DNA of 64,000 bases, taken from positions 465,824-529,823 of the forward strand of contig JAKVAZ010000001.1 in NCBI GenBank assembly GCA_022447225.1, read 5' to 3'. The notes beneath the pieces were generated by a model. The model saw only the letters and a list, made by a program, of their open reading frames with translations. It was not told where the DNA came from and searched no databases. The position numbers were made by a program, and so were the translations under genes. Shown here in pieces: positions 1 to 10,488 of the stretch (the first letter of the stretch is position 1; every line of letters starts with the position of its first letter). Source of the stretch: Fuerstiella sp. GTDB taxonomy: Bacteria > Planctomycetota > Planctomycetia > Planctomycetales > Planctomycetaceae.

Positions 1-1
1 G

Positions 2-2077
2 ATTGGTCGCGACACAGAAATTCGTCGGGTGATTCAGGTGTTATCGCGCCGGCGAAAAAACAATCCGGTTCTGATCGGAGAACCAGGTGTCGGGAAGACC
101 GCAATTGTAGAGGGACTGGCTCATCGGATCGTGCTGGGGGATGTGCCGCAGAACCTGAAGGATAAACAGGTGTTTGCACTGGATATGGGGTCACTGATTG
201 CCGGTGCAAAATTCCGGGGTGAGTTTGAAGATCGACTGAAAGCCGTTCTGAAGGAGGTTCAGGAATCGAACGGCCAAATCATCATGTTTATTGATGAGCT
301 GCATACAGTGATCGGAGCAGGCGCCAGTGAAGGCGCGATGGATGCATCCAATCTCCTGAAGCCGACACTGGCCCGGGGGGATTTGCACTGCGTGGGCGCA
401 ACCACTCTGGACGAGTATCGAAAGTACATCGAAAAGGATGCTGCTCTGGAACGTCGGTTCCAGCCTGTCATGGTTCAGGAACCCACGGTGGAAGATACGA
501 TTTCCATTTTGCGCGGGCTGAAGGATCGATACGAAAGCCACCACGGTGTCCGAATCACCGACGATGCCATCATCGCGGCAGCCTCCATGTCCGATCGATA
601 CATCGGCGACCGGTTTTTGCCGGACAAAGCCATCGATCTGGTTGATGAGGCTGCGAGCCGTCTGCGAATGGAAATTGACTCAATGCCGGTGGAGATTGAT
701 GAGGCAACCCGTCTGCTGACCCGAATGCAGATTGAGGCCACAGCTCTGGAGCGGGAAAGCAGCGATGACAGCCGAGCCCGGCTGGACGAACTGCGAAAGC
801 AGATCGCCGAGAGCAAAGAAGAAACCGACCAGCTCAAAATGCGGTGGGAAGCCGAAAAAGCGGTGCTGTCCGGACTGAGACCGCTGAAGGAGGAGATCGA
901 ACAGCTTAGATCCGCCTACACCCGCGCCTTTTCACAGGCTCAGCAGACCAACCGCAATGAAGATTTTCAACAGGCGTTCGAGGCCGAGCAGGCGCTCAAG
1001 GTCAAGGAAGCCGAACTGACCGGGCTGGAATCGAGATCGCTTGAACTCGCTGAAAGTCAGGATGAGCGTTTGTTGCGTGAAGACATCACTCAGGAAGATA
1101 TCGCCCGGGTGGTCAGTTTGTGGACCGGGATTCCGGTGGCCCGGATGATGCAGGGAGAACGGGAAAAACTGCTGCGGATGGAGGAAGAAATCCACAAACG
1201 AATGATCAATCAGCACGAAGCCGTGACGGCTGTGGCCAACGCGGTCAGACGAGCGAGATCCGGCATGCAGGATGCCAGTCGGCCGATCGGATCATTCATC
1301 TTTCCCGGACCAACTGGTGTGGGTAAGACCGAATTGTGTCGGTCCCTGGCCGAATACATGTTTGATGACGAACGGAATATGGTGAGGATCGACATGAGCG
1401 AGTTCATGGAACCTCATTCGGTCGCCCGACTGATCGGAGCCCCCCCCGGCTATGTGGGTTATGAAGAAGGAGGTCGACTGACAGAAGCCGTGCGGCGAAA
1501 TCCTTACTGCGTCATCCTGCTGGATGAGATTGAGAAAGCTCACCGGGACGTGTTCAACGTACTGCTGCAGGTGCTGGACGACGGGCGACTGACCGATGGT
1601 CAGGGACGAACCGTGGACTTTACCAACACCATCGTGGTGATGACGTCCAATATCGGCAGTCAAATTATTATGGAGAAGGCCGAATCCGATGATCATGAGT
1701 CCATTCGCAGCAGCATCGACGAAGCCTTGCGCCGTGAGTTTCTTCCGGAATTTCTGAATCGAGTGGACGAAATCATCGTGTTTCATCCGCTGGGGCGTCG
1801 GGAAGTTCGGGAGATTGTTGATTTGCAGATCGAGCGACTCAGAAAGCAGATGGAAGCAGCCGGTTATCATCTGAGCGTCAGCGACAACGCGCGTCAGCTG
1901 GTCGCTAATGAAGGATACGACCCTCGCTACGGGGCACGTCCGGTGAAACGAGTCATTCAGCAGCGTCTGCAGAATGCTTTGGCCGGTGAGATTCTTTCGG
2001 ATCGGTTTGTCGAAGGTGATTCGATTCAGATTGATGCAGCCGCCGACGGCTTCGTGTTCACGAAAGACGCTGAATAA
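2..2077 (+). CDS. clpB: ATP-dependent chaperone ClpB (5' end outside window)
   Basis: This is the C-terminal four-fifths of a ClpB/Hsp104 disaggregase, a cytosolic AAA+ hexamer that threads aggregated proteins through its pore together with DnaK. The frame is open to the left edge, so the gene begins upstream of the window. Two nucleotide-binding domains are visible, with Walker A motifs GEPGVGKT and GPTGVGKT and Walker B motifs ending in DELH and DEIEKAH. Between them lies a long charged coiled coil of about 120 residues, the ClpB M-domain. That length separates it from ClpC, which has a short linker. The C-terminal [12 protein letters not shown] block is also typical. The stop is TAA. Identity is secure; only the missing N-terminal domain cannot be checked. 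Confidence 0.96.
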   Translation: MGRDTEIRRVIQVLSRRRKNNPVLIGEPGVGKTAIVEGLAHRIVLGDVPQNLKDKQVFALDMGSLIAGAKFRGEFEDRLKAVLKEVQESNGQIIMFIDELHTVIGAGASEGAMDASNLLKPTLARGDLHCVGATTLDEYRKYIEKDAALERRFQPVMVQEPTVEDTISILRGLKDRYESHHGVRITDDAIIAAASMSDRYIGDRFLPDKAIDLVDEAASRLRMEIDSMPVEIDEATRLLTRMQIEATALERESSDDSRARLDELRKQIAESKEETDQLKMRWEAEKAVLSGLRPLKEEIEQLRSAYTRAFSQAQQTNRNEDFQQAFEAEQALKVKEAELTGLESRSLELAESQDERLLREDITQEDIARVVSLWTGIPVARMMQGEREKLLRMEEEIHKRMINQHEAVTAVANAVRRARSGMQDASRPIGSFIFPGPTGVGKTELCRSLAEYMFDDERNMVRIDMSEFMEPHSVARLIGAPPGYVGYEEGGRLTEAVRRNPYCVILLDEIEKAHRDVFNVLLQVLDDGRLTDGQGRTVDFTNTIVVMTSNIGSQIIMEKAESDDHESIRSSIDEALRREFLPEFLNRVDEIIVFHPLGRREVREIVDLQIERLRKQMEAAGYHLSVSDNARQLVANEGYDPRYGARPVKRVIQQRLQNALAGEILSDRFVEGDSIQIDAAADGFVFTKDAE

Positions 2078-2210
2078 AGGCCCCGTCTTCTGCACTCTGA
2101 CCGTTCTGTCTGTGCAGACCTGTCAGCGAATCCAGAGTGTTGAGTGGCCGGCAGATGTTCCGATCAAAGGCAAAGTTTCGGCGCTGGACACTCCGGTTGC
2201 GACCCGACAC

Positions 2211-3710
2211 TCAGTCTGCCAGAACACAGCGGTTTTTGGCCCAGCTGCGCAACTGATCGATTTTTTCGGCCATCAAAGAAGACAACGGGTGTGTTTCCGC
2301 AATTGCTTTAAGAACGTCTTCTGTGGTGACCTGTCGATCTTCGGAGAAGGCATGAAACAGTCCCGATATGATCGCATGTTCGATTTCCGATCCGGTCAGA
2401 TCTTTGGAGGAATCGGCCAGCTGGTCCAGGTCGAAATCGGCCGGATCACGATTACGTCGCTGCAGATGGATTGAAAAAATCTGACGACGAGCGTCTGTTG
2501 GCGGCAGGTCAATAAAGAAAACTTCATCGAACCGGCCCTTGCGCATCAGTTCCGGAGGAAGAGCAGATATGTCGTTGGCTGTGGCGACCATAAAAATGGG
2601 TTCACGATGGTCCTGCATCCAGGACAGCAGCGTTCCGAACATACGTTGAGATAACCCACCGTCTGACGAGCTGGATGATGCTGACGCAAATGCCTTTTCA
2701 ATTTCGTCAATCCACAATATGACCGGTGCCATGGCTTCGGCCTGCAGAATCGCCTGACGCAACTCGTTTTCGCTTTCGCCAATGAATTTCTGATACAGCA
2801 CGCCGGGATCCAGTCGTAAAAGCGGCATTTGCCAGTCGGCAGCAACCGCTTTGGCGCACAGGCTTTTACCACAGCCTGGAACTCCCAGCATCAGCACGCC
2901 GCGAGGAGGTTCGATGCCAAACGCCCGCGCCTTCTCCGAAAACCCGTCCCGTCGTTTTTTTAGCCACTGTTTCAAACCTCGCAGGCCGCCCACTTCACTG
3001 ATATTGAAATCGATTGTCATCGATTCCAGTGAACCGGTTCCTTCCAGCAGCCGGCGTTTGGCTTCGATCACACGCTGCAGATCCGTTGCTGTGAGTTGCT
3101 GATCATGCAGCAGCACAGATTCCACAATTCGAACAGCCTGAGATCGTGTGAGTCCCCGCAGGTTCAGGACCAGCTGCTGAAACTCACTTCTTCTGATGTT
3201 CGTGTTCAGATCTACGTCGAGCTCACGTTTCAGTCGTTTGTACGTGGTGCGGACGAGTTCGCCAAGTTTATCGGTATTGGGCAGACCAGGATGCCAGGGC
3301 ACCGCCAGTCGGCGTACGCGGGGGGACAGTGTTTCTTCGTCCATCAGGATCAGACTCATCTGACTGCTGTCAGCTTCGATGATGTAGTCCTGCAGCAATC
3401 GCTGGACGCGGGGCTGTTTGGTGTAGGAAGCCAGTCCTCGGAAGCAGGACAGATACGGACGTTTTTGCCGCAGCAGGTATTCGAGGGCAAGCTCGGGTTT
3501 TTCTGTGTCACTGACGGCCGCAGCATCCGGTGTGAGCGGAGAATGGACGCGGATTCCCTGAGTGACGGACCAGTCGATCAGATTGCGATCCAGATCCTGC
3601 GCGAGGCTGGAAATGGTCTGTCTTTCAAACACTTCATCTGTGCTGACCAGACTGATCAGTGCGTTGTGTGTTTTAATCAGTGAGTGAAGTTCGTCAGGCT
3701 GTTTGGACAT
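2211..3710 (-). CDS. Ycf46-like AAA+ ATPase
   Basis: A 499-residue AAA+ protein resembling the Ycf46 family of cyanobacteria and plastids. The N-terminal half (residues 1-230) has the helical layout of that family and no catalytic motif. The ATPase domain follows, with Walker A GVPGCGKS near residues 276-283, Walker B ILWIDEIEKAF, a sensor-1 ATAND and an arginine-finger-like RKGRFDEVF. The family role is poorly defined; work in cyanobacteria links it to inorganic carbon use, which need not apply here. The gene runs convergently toward clpB with a 133-base gap and is divergent from mcsB. The start is an ATG with no strong ribosome-binding site. The family call is confident, the function is not. 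Confidence 0.85.
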   Translation of the reverse strand: MSKQPDELHSLIKTHNALISLVSTDEVFERQTISSLAQDLDRNLIDWSVTQGIRVHSPLTPDAAAVSDTEKPELALEYLLRQKRPYLSCFRGLASYTKQPRVQRLLQDYIIEADSSQMSLILMDEETLSPRVRRLAVPWHPGLPNTDKLGELVRTTYKRLKRELDVDLNTNIRRSEFQQLVLNLRGLTRSQAVRIVESVLLHDQQLTATDLQRVIEAKRRLLEGTGSLESMTIDFNISEVGGLRGLKQWLKKRRDGFSEKARAFGIEPPRGVLMLGVPGCGKSLCAKAVAADWQMPLLRLDPGVLYQKFIGESENELRQAILQAEAMAPVILWIDEIEKAFASASSSSSDGGLSQRMFGTLLSWMQDHREPIFMVATANDISALPPELMRKGRFDEVFFIDLPPTDARRQIFSIHLQRRNRDPADFDLDQLADSSKDLTGSEIEHAIISGLFHAFSEDRQVTTEDVLKAIAETHPLSSLMAEKIDQLRSWAKNRCVLAD

Positions 3711-4110
3711 GACACGTTCGTTGCGATAAGGCAGAGATCGCCGTCGGTTTCGTGAATCGGACCTGTAACATACGAGACTTTCCCGCAGTGTCCGGCTGTG
3801 AGGAACGCACTACACACATTATTCCCCTGTGGTATCCGAGAAACCAGTGTTTGCCCTTTCTGCCTCGGAACTATAGTCACCATGACACTAAGTCCGGCTG
3901 AGTGCCCCAATCTATGGGTCCCGACAACCGGCCGCTTCCCACAGAGCATTGAATGTAGACTGATCCGGCTTTCCCTTATCTTTCTAGACAATATAACCGA
4001 TCGGGCGGGAGACCATTTCCGGGCAGGAACAACGGTTCTTTGTCAATCGCGTACGGACTCCTATAATTACGGACGGTGTCGGCTGTTCTGCCGGCAAAGA
4101 CTCAGATTGC
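3711..4110. other. Intergenic gap between the AAA+ gene and mcsB
   Basis: About 400 bases separate two divergently transcribed genes, so promoters for both should lie here. I see no convincing paired -35/-10 elements, no RNA gene and no conserved reading frame. Confidence 0.4.
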
Positions 4111-5214
4111 GTGCACTCACACCGGGAACACCACGTGTCCGCGGATGACAAAAAAGAGACTGAATTTCTGGACGATCTGGCAAAGTCCAGTGGGGCATGG
4201 CTTCGTGGTGACGGACCTGATGCCGATATCGTGGTCTCCAGTCGGATTCGTCTGGCTCGAAATGTGGCTGGATTTCCGTTCATGGCAAAAGCCGACGATG
4301 ACGTCCGGCTGCGACTTGTCGAGACACTTCGGTCTGCTGTGACAGCTGCGAGTTCCAGTCAGAATTTTCAGTTTTTGAATATTGCCCTGCTTGAGGAACT
4401 CGACGCTCAACTGCTCATGGAACGTCAGCTGATCAGTCGTGAACTGGCCGATATGAACGGTCCGCGTGGAGTGATTGTGGGGCCGGGTGAACACGTGAGC
4501 GTTATGCTTAACGAGGAAGACCATCTGAGGATCCAGGTGCTGCAGAGCGGTTATGCTCTCAAAGAGTGCTGGAAGACTGCCGACGAACTGGATACCGGTA
4601 TTGAAAAGTCGGTGACATATGCCTTTGACGAAGAATTCGGATATCTGACCGCGTGTCCAACCAATGTGGGGACAGGAATCCGCGTCAGTGTCATGATGCA
4701 TCTGCCAGGTCTGCGAATGACCCGTGAGATTCAAAAGGTCAACCAGGCGGCTCAAAAAATTAACCTCGCAGTACGCGGTCTGTATGGGGAAGGCAGTCAG
4801 GCACTGGGTGATTTCTTTCAGATCTCGAATCAGATGACGCTTGGGTGTCCTGAACAGGAATTGATCGACAACATGATGGAGGTTGTTCCTCAGATCGTCG
4901 GGTACGAGCGACGCGTTCGCGATTTGTTGTGCCGCGAAAACCGTCAGGCCCTCGACGACAAGATTTCTCGCGCGCGAGCCATTCTCACAGGTGCCCGGTC
5001 GATCAGTTCCGACGAAACCATGCATTTGCTGTCGAATCTGCGCATGGGGATTAACCTGGGCATCATCGAAGATATCAGCATCGGTGATGTCAATGCGTTG
5101 TTTGTGCATACTCAGCCAAGTCATCTGCAGAAGCTGCACGGTGGACCACTCAAAACAGCTGAACGCAATGCAGCGCGAGCCGGATTTCTGCGCAATCGAC
5201 TTGGCAGCCTTTAA
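4111..5214 (+). CDS. mcsB: Protein arginine kinase McsB
   Basis: A bacterial ATP:guanido phosphotransferase that phosphorylates arginine in proteins. In Firmicutes McsB marks proteins for ClpCP and controls the repressor CtsR. Visible family motifs are SSRIRLARN near the N-terminus (phosphate contacts), NEEDHLRIQ in the centre, the CPTNVGTG...RVSVMMHLP segment and GEGSQALGDFFQISNQ in the C-terminal lobe. The length of about 367 residues is normal. The outermost start is GTG at 4111; GTG at 4135 is an alternative, and neither has a clear ribosome-binding site. No McsA-like zinc protein adjoins it, unlike the Firmicutes operon, but clpB lies 2 kb upstream. The downstream ubiD-like gene begins 17 bases after the stop and may be cotranscribed. 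Confidence 0.93.
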   Translation: MHSHREHHVSADDKKETEFLDDLAKSSGAWLRGDGPDADIVVSSRIRLARNVAGFPFMAKADDDVRLRLVETLRSAVTAASSSQNFQFLNIALLEELDAQLLMERQLISRELADMNGPRGVIVGPGEHVSVMLNEEDHLRIQVLQSGYALKECWKTADELDTGIEKSVTYAFDEEFGYLTACPTNVGTGIRVSVMMHLPGLRMTREIQKVNQAAQKINLAVRGLYGEGSQALGDFFQISNQMTLGCPEQELIDNMMEVVPQIVGYERRVRDLLCRENRQALDDKISRARAILTGARSISSDETMHLLSNLRMGINLGIIEDISIGDVNALFVHTQPSHLQKLHGGPLKTAERNAARAGFLRNRLGSL

Positions 5215-5231
5215 CAGTTCGCACGTTCAGC

Positions 5232-7085
5232 ATGGGATATCGTAACCTTCGGCAGTGTGTGGATGACCTGCAGAAGACCAGGCAGCTGGTTCGTATCGAC
5301 GAAGAAATCGATGCGGATCTGGAAGCGGCAGAGGTCCAGCGTCGTGTTTATGCGGCCGGCGGTCCTGCAATATTTTTTGCAAACGTTCGCCACTGTTCGT
5401 TTCCGATGGTGAGCAACCTGTTCGGGACGATGGACCGGGCAAGGTATATTTTTCGTGATGCCATTCACGGCGTTGAAGCCCTGATTGCTTTAAAGAAATC
5501 ACCGCCGGCTGTCCTGAAAACTCCCTGGAAACTGCCGGAAATTCTGAGAACTCTGGTTTCCATGCGGCCTGCTCTCCGTCGGTCCGGTCCGGTCATGGAA
5601 TGTCGGACCACGATTGATCAGCTGCCGCAGCTAAGGTCGTGGCCGATGGATGCGGGTGCGTTCATCACACTGCCACAGGTCTATTCCGAACACCCCGATC
5701 AGCCAGGCTATTTTCGTTCGAACCTTGGTATGTACCGTATCCAGCTCAGTGGCAACAGGTACCAAATCAATGAGCAGATCGGACTGCATTATCAGATTCA
5801 TCGCAGTATTGCCGGACATCATGCAGCCGCATTGAAACGTGGCGAATCTCTGCCGGTTAATATCTTCGTGGGCGGCCCTCCGGCCATGACTCTTTCGGCC
5901 GTTATGCCGCTGCCCGATGGTATACCGGAGGTCGCATTTGCCGGTGCACTGTCGCGTCGAGCCATTCGCATGGTGCGACAGGCCTCCGGTCCCCTGGTCT
6001 GTGCCGAGGCTGATTTCTGTATCAGCGGAACCATCTCTGACGAACAAATGCCGGAAGGTCCCTTCGGTGATCATCTGGGTTACTACAGTCTGGCCCATGA
6101 TTTTCCGGTTCTTAACGTGAACAAAGTGCGGCATCGCCGGGACGCCGTCTGGCCGTTCACCGTCGTCGGTCGTCCACCACAGGAAGACACCGTCTTCGGA
6201 GAACTGATTCATGAACTGACGGGCCCGGCTATCCCGGCCGTACTGCCCGGCGTGAAAGCGGTTCACGCTGTGGATGCGTCCGGTGTGCATCCCCTGCTTT
6301 TGGCGGTTGGCAGTGAACGCTACGTGCCGTGGGCAAAAACAACCGACCGCTATCCTCAGGAATTGCTCACACTGGCCAACGCCATACTCGGTCAGGGACA
6401 GTTGTCTCTGGCAAAATATCTGTTGATTGCTGCGGAGGGAGATGATCCTCAACCCGATATTCACGACATTCGTTCATTTCTGATGCATGTGCTGAAACGC
6501 GTGGATCTGACGCGTGATCTGCATTTCCAGACACGGACCACGATCGACACACTGGACTACACTGGTTCCGGATTGAATCGCGGCTCCAAACTGGTGATTG
6601 CTGCGGCAGGTCCGGAACGTCGTCAACTGGCAACGCATCTGCCGCCGGATCTGAAACTACCGGACCGATTTCGTGATCCGATCGTCTGTCTTCCGGGGGT
6701 GCTGGCTGTGACTGCACCGCAGTGGTCCGCAGAAGCACACGGAACAGATCCGGCTGTGGCCGAATTTTGCGAGGCAATGGAACCAGCAGACGGGCTGGAT
6801 GAGTTCCCGCTGATTGTTCTGGCAGATGACAGTCAATTTTGTGCGGAGTCACTGAACAACCTGTTGTGGGTAACGTTTACGCGGTCAAATCCTGCATCAG
6901 ATATCAGTGGGATCAGGGCGTTTCACCAGGATAAACACTGGGGCTGCCGCGGCAGCCTGGTCATTGATGCGCGGATTAAAGCTCACATGGCACCACCGCT
7001 GATCCCTGATCCGCAGGTTTCCGCGCGTGTTGACCGACTGTTTCGCAGAAGTGGACCGTTGCACGGAATCGCTAGTCAGCGTTGA
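5232..7085 (+). CDS. UbiD family decarboxylase
   Basis: A 617-residue member of the UbiD family, which uses prenylated FMN to decarboxylate aromatic or unsaturated acids. The signature segment PEGPFGDHLGYYS, also present in E. coli UbiD, lies near residue 275. The N-terminal NLRQCVDDLQKTRQLVRIDEEID and the FVGGPPAMTL segment are typical. It is longer than E. coli UbiD (about 500), with extra sequence at the C-terminus. No UbiX (prenyltransferase) gene is in the window. Its substrate could be a quinone precursor, as in menaquinone routes of planctomycetes, or an unrelated acid; the sequence does not decide. The start is ATG, 17 bases after mcsB. Confidence 0.88.
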   Translation: MGYRNLRQCVDDLQKTRQLVRIDEEIDADLEAAEVQRRVYAAGGPAIFFANVRHCSFPMVSNLFGTMDRARYIFRDAIHGVEALIALKKSPPAVLKTPWKLPEILRTLVSMRPALRRSGPVMECRTTIDQLPQLRSWPMDAGAFITLPQVYSEHPDQPGYFRSNLGMYRIQLSGNRYQINEQIGLHYQIHRSIAGHHAAALKRGESLPVNIFVGGPPAMTLSAVMPLPDGIPEVAFAGALSRRAIRMVRQASGPLVCAEADFCISGTISDEQMPEGPFGDHLGYYSLAHDFPVLNVNKVRHRRDAVWPFTVVGRPPQEDTVFGELIHELTGPAIPAVLPGVKAVHAVDASGVHPLLLAVGSERYVPWAKTTDRYPQELLTLANAILGQGQLSLAKYLLIAAEGDDPQPDIHDIRSFLMHVLKRVDLTRDLHFQTRTTIDTLDYTGSGLNRGSKLVIAAAGPERRQLATHLPPDLKLPDRFRDPIVCLPGVLAVTAPQWSAEAHGTDPAVAEFCEAMEPADGLDEFPLIVLADDSQFCAESLNNLLWVTFTRSNPASDISGIRAFHQDKHWGCRGSLVIDARIKAHMAPPLIPDPQVSARVDRLFRRSGPLHGIASQR

Positions 7086-7313
7086 GCAGTACCATACCGC
7101 TGTTTCGAACACACGGTCCTAGTCAACATACGACTCTTTTCAGCCGGGAGGCCGTTTGCACGAACAGACGGGGACACATAAGCAAACCTGATCCGGTATG
7201 TGTCGGCGGTGTGAACTGTGTTGTCGGCAGGTCATACGGGAGATTCCCGGACCGGGGCGATTGTTGCTGCCTTGTCTGCCGCGGGCTACGATGTGCCCTG
7301 AGGAGTAGCAGAC

Positions 7314-8366
7314 ATGAAGAACACGACCGTTATCGTCATTACGGGACTGATGTCCTGGATCACCACGCACAGCATGGCTCAGGCTGAAAAGGGAACTGCG
7401 TTTCTTGACGCCGAGTCTGCCGGGCCGGACTTTAAAGTGCAGGGTGAGTACACAGGTCTGGTGGGAGGCACCGTGAAAATTGCGGCGCAGATCATCGCCC
7501 TTGGAGACGGACGGTTTGAAGGAATCCTGTATGCCGCTGGTCTGCCTGGTGATGGATGGGACGGGAAACTTCGCTTTCATCTGAAGGGAGAACGCCAGGG
7601 GGACGTTTCGCATTTCGCAGGGGCGCACGGAGAACGACTCAAATTCGTCAACGAAAATTTCTCCGGTCGCATCGTTGACGGAATCTTTACCGGTCGGGCC
7701 ACTATGTTCCGAAATGTTGTGGACGATCACGAATTCCGCATGCACAGAGTGCAGCGGGAATCCCCCACGCTGGGAGCAAAGCCGCCGCAGAATGCGATTG
7801 TTCTGTTTGACGGCAGCGACGTCGATGAATGGATCGACGGTACGCTTGAGGAGGGTGGTTTGCTTGGTATTGGAACCGTGTCCCGGCGGCATTTCGGCAG
7901 CGTGATGTTTCACATTGAGTTTCGCACTCCGTTCATGCCGTTCGATCGAGGCATGAAACGCGGCAACAGCGGAGTTTACGTCAAGAACGAATATGAAATT
8001 CAGGTGGTGGATTCGTTTGGGTGGAATTCGAGCAATCGAAAGTTCGAACGACTCTCAGGATTCGGTCGTTGCGGCGGGCTTCACGAAATGCTGAAACCGC
8101 GGATCAATGTGTGTTTTCCGCCGCTGTCCTGGCAGACTTATGACATTGATTACACCATGGCTCGTTTCAACGACGCCGGTGAGAAACTGGCCCCTGCCCT
8201 GCTCACCGTGCGCCACAATGGTGTGCTGATTCACGATCGGGTGGTGCTGCCTGCGACTCCGGCGGAGAGTCCCACTACGAACGAGCGTGCGACCGGCCCG
8301 CTGTTTTTGCAGAACCACCGTGATCCGGTGCGCTACCGAAATATCTGGGCCGTTCCCAGGTCCTGA
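7314..8366 (+). CDS. Secreted DUF1080 (3-keto-disaccharide hydrolase-like) protein
   Basis: A 350-residue exported protein with an N-terminal signal peptide (about residues 1-22, ending in SMAQA). The C-terminal half, from ILFDGSDVDEWIDG onward, is a DUF1080 beta-sandwich domain: the FDG-x-W opening, the GNSGVYVKNEYEIQVVDSFG core and the LQNHRDPVRYRNIW end are all typical. Some family members hydrolyse 3-keto sugars, and planctomycetes carry many copies. The first 140 residues are a less familiar beta-rich region. A good ribosome-binding site (GAGGAG) precedes the ATG at 7314. Confidence 0.85.
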   Translation: MKNTTVIVITGLMSWITTHSMAQAEKGTAFLDAESAGPDFKVQGEYTGLVGGTVKIAAQIIALGDGRFEGILYAAGLPGDGWDGKLRFHLKGERQGDVSHFAGAHGERLKFVNENFSGRIVDGIFTGRATMFRNVVDDHEFRMHRVQRESPTLGAKPPQNAIVLFDGSDVDEWIDGTLEEGGLLGIGTVSRRHFGSVMFHIEFRTPFMPFDRGMKRGNSGVYVKNEYEIQVVDSFGWNSSNRKFERLSGFGRCGGLHEMLKPRINVCFPPLSWQTYDIDYTMARFNDAGEKLAPALLTVRHNGVLIHDRVVLPATPAESPTTNERATGPLFLQNHRDPVRYRNIWAVPRS

Positions 8367-8468
8367 GACAATCCGACGAGCGTAATGGCCGGTAGATTTC
8401 CGGACAACGTATGACCTGCTCAAAATCCAACCTGGCTGAACACCGAGTCCGGGCTCCGGAGGATAACG

Positions 8469-10355
8469 ATGACCGACAAACTGACTCAACTGTCCGAACA
8501 CCTGTACCGGTTTACCGATACCTGCAACGTATACGTGATTACCGATGGCGACAGCGGGCTGCTGATTGACACCGGGTCCGGTGAGATTGTTGAGCATCTT
8601 GATGAAATTTCAGTCCGACAGGTGGAATGGGTTCTGCATACACATCATCACCGTGACCAGTGTTCCGGAACTCCCCGTCTGCAGGACCACGGAGCCAAAG
8701 TTGCAGTCCCCGAGTACGAACGACATCTATTCGATCAGGTCGAACTGTTTTGGCAGATGCGCCGCACATACGACAACTACAACGACCGCAATACATTCTT
8801 TTCGGTCGGTACGGATATCGCCGTCGACGAAGTGCTGCAGGATTATGAAACGTTCCGGTGGCGCGGATACGAGTTTCACGTTCTGCCTGCCAAGGGGCAT
8901 ACACTGGGATCCAGTGCGCTGCTTGTCCAGGTGGATGGCCGCATGCTCGCGTTTACCGGTGATCTGATGAGTGCCGGGGGGAAACTGTATCAGCTTCATG
9001 CGATGGAATACTGTTACGGGTCGATGGAAGGCATCCTGTTCACTCTGCAGTCGATTCAGGCGCTGCGCAAAAAATCACTCGACATCGCCTATCCGTCTCA
9101 TGGGGAACCGATCTCAGCGGTCACACGAGACATCGATGTCCTCGAACGCCGACTGATGGACTGCACAGAACTGGGACGCGGAATGCGTGTGGCAGGTCGC
9201 GACAGTCTGCCCGAACCGATTTTCCTTCCGGAGCCAAAATTTATCCCGCTGTCACGGCATCTGTTGTGGGGTGGAGTCTGGACCTGTTCGAACTTTTATG
9301 TCGTGTTGAGCGAATCCGGCAAAGCCCTGTTTGTGGATTACGGACATGCGTTCGCACCACACATGCACACCGGTGCCGATCACGATGGCCTGGAAAGCAT
9401 GCGGTTTGTCGAACACCACCTGGACGAATTGCGCGATGATTATGGTGTCACGGACTTCGATCTGGTGGTTCCCACACACATTCACGATGATCACACCTGC
9501 GGTATTCCGTATCTACAAAGGCATCACGGGACCAGGTGCTGGGCACTTGAACAGGTCGGTCAGGTGCTGGCCGATCCCGCAGCATGGGCAAGTACGCCCT
9601 GTACCTTTCCAAAACCGATTCGTATCGATCGCTGGCTGAAGGACGGTGAGACATTTCAGTGGGAAGAATACGAATTCGAAATCCACTTTGCTCCGGGACA
9701 AACGGAATTCCATTCCGTTTACGCCGGTTTGATCGACGGACGCAAGGTGGCGTTTACCGGAGACAATTACTTCACTGCTGAAGTGTATGCAGGTGGCAAA
9801 ACAGAAATGCGTCCCTATCAGACAACTGTTCTGCGAAACAGCTTCCAGTTAGGGATGCATCGTCGCTGCGCCGAAGTGATGCGCCGAGTTAATCCTGAGC
9901 TGATTTGTCCGGGACACCGCGACGTGCATCAGTGCAACAAGCAGGAGCTGGATACTTACTGCGACTTCATTGTCCAAAAGGAACAGGTCTTTCGTGAACT
10001 TGTTGGCGAACCGGCAGACCACTACATCGATTTGTTTTGGTCACGACTGATTCCCTGGCTCAGCGTGGTGGAACCCGGTGAAACCGTTGAATACCGACTG
10101 CTGTTGAGAAACAACTTCGAACGATCGGCGCGGTATGAGGCTCGACTGCGGCCACCATCGGGCTGGGACACGTCTCCGGAGTTTCAAACGCTGACGCTGG
10201 AGGCAGGCGGACGCGGTGAACTGCAACTGAGTGCCACGGCGCCGCCGCAGGCAGACAGCACTCGCCGATTGCTCACTGCGGAGATCCGAGTGGACGGACA
10301 GTCCCACGGTGCTGTCAGTGAGGCGTTGGTTACCGTCAGGCCCCCTCAGTCGTAA
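8469..10355 (+). CDS. Tandem metallo-beta-lactamase-fold hydrolase
   Basis: A 628-residue protein with two metallo-beta-lactamase folds in one chain. The first (residues 1-230) has THHHRDQ in place of the usual HxHxDH, then GHTLGSSALL and FTGD. The second (about 265-500) has the canonical THIHDDH, then a PGQTEFHS segment and FTGDNYF. The last 100 residues form a beta-rich domain, including EPGETVEYRLLLRNNF, that looks like a NEW3/CARDB-type sandwich. No signal peptide is evident. GGAGG stands just before the ATG. The substrate is unknown; the family includes hydrolases and oxidoreductases. The altered first motif suggests one site may bind metal differently or be inactive. Confidence 0.82.
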   Translation: MTDKLTQLSEHLYRFTDTCNVYVITDGDSGLLIDTGSGEIVEHLDEISVRQVEWVLHTHHHRDQCSGTPRLQDHGAKVAVPEYERHLFDQVELFWQMRRTYDNYNDRNTFFSVGTDIAVDEVLQDYETFRWRGYEFHVLPAKGHTLGSSALLVQVDGRMLAFTGDLMSAGGKLYQLHAMEYCYGSMEGILFTLQSIQALRKKSLDIAYPSHGEPISAVTRDIDVLERRLMDCTELGRGMRVAGRDSLPEPIFLPEPKFIPLSRHLLWGGVWTCSNFYVVLSESGKALFVDYGHAFAPHMHTGADHDGLESMRFVEHHLDELRDDYGVTDFDLVVPTHIHDDHTCGIPYLQRHHGTRCWALEQVGQVLADPAAWASTPCTFPKPIRIDRWLKDGETFQWEEYEFEIHFAPGQTEFHSVYAGLIDGRKVAFTGDNYFTAEVYAGGKTEMRPYQTTVLRNSFQLGMHRRCAEVMRRVNPELICPGHRDVHQCNKQELDTYCDFIVQKEQVFRELVGEPADHYIDLFWSRLIPWLSVVEPGETVEYRLLLRNNFERSARYEARLRPPSGWDTSPEFQTLTLEAGGRGELQLSATAPPQADSTRRLLTAEIRVDGQSHGAVSEALVTVRPPQS

Positions 10356-10488
10356 TTCGATGTCGGACATCCGTATCGACGCCGCCAGTCCGGTCCTGAA
10401 TTCCGGCTGATTGTCGATGCCGCATCCCAGCCTCGATCGTTTTCATGTTGATCGCCACTTGCACTGGCTGTGTGTGTGGAACGCCGGG

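Noticed and set aside
2-2077. ClpC rather than ClpB
   Set aside because: The long coiled coil between the ATPase domains is that of ClpB; the ClpC UVR-type short linker is absent.
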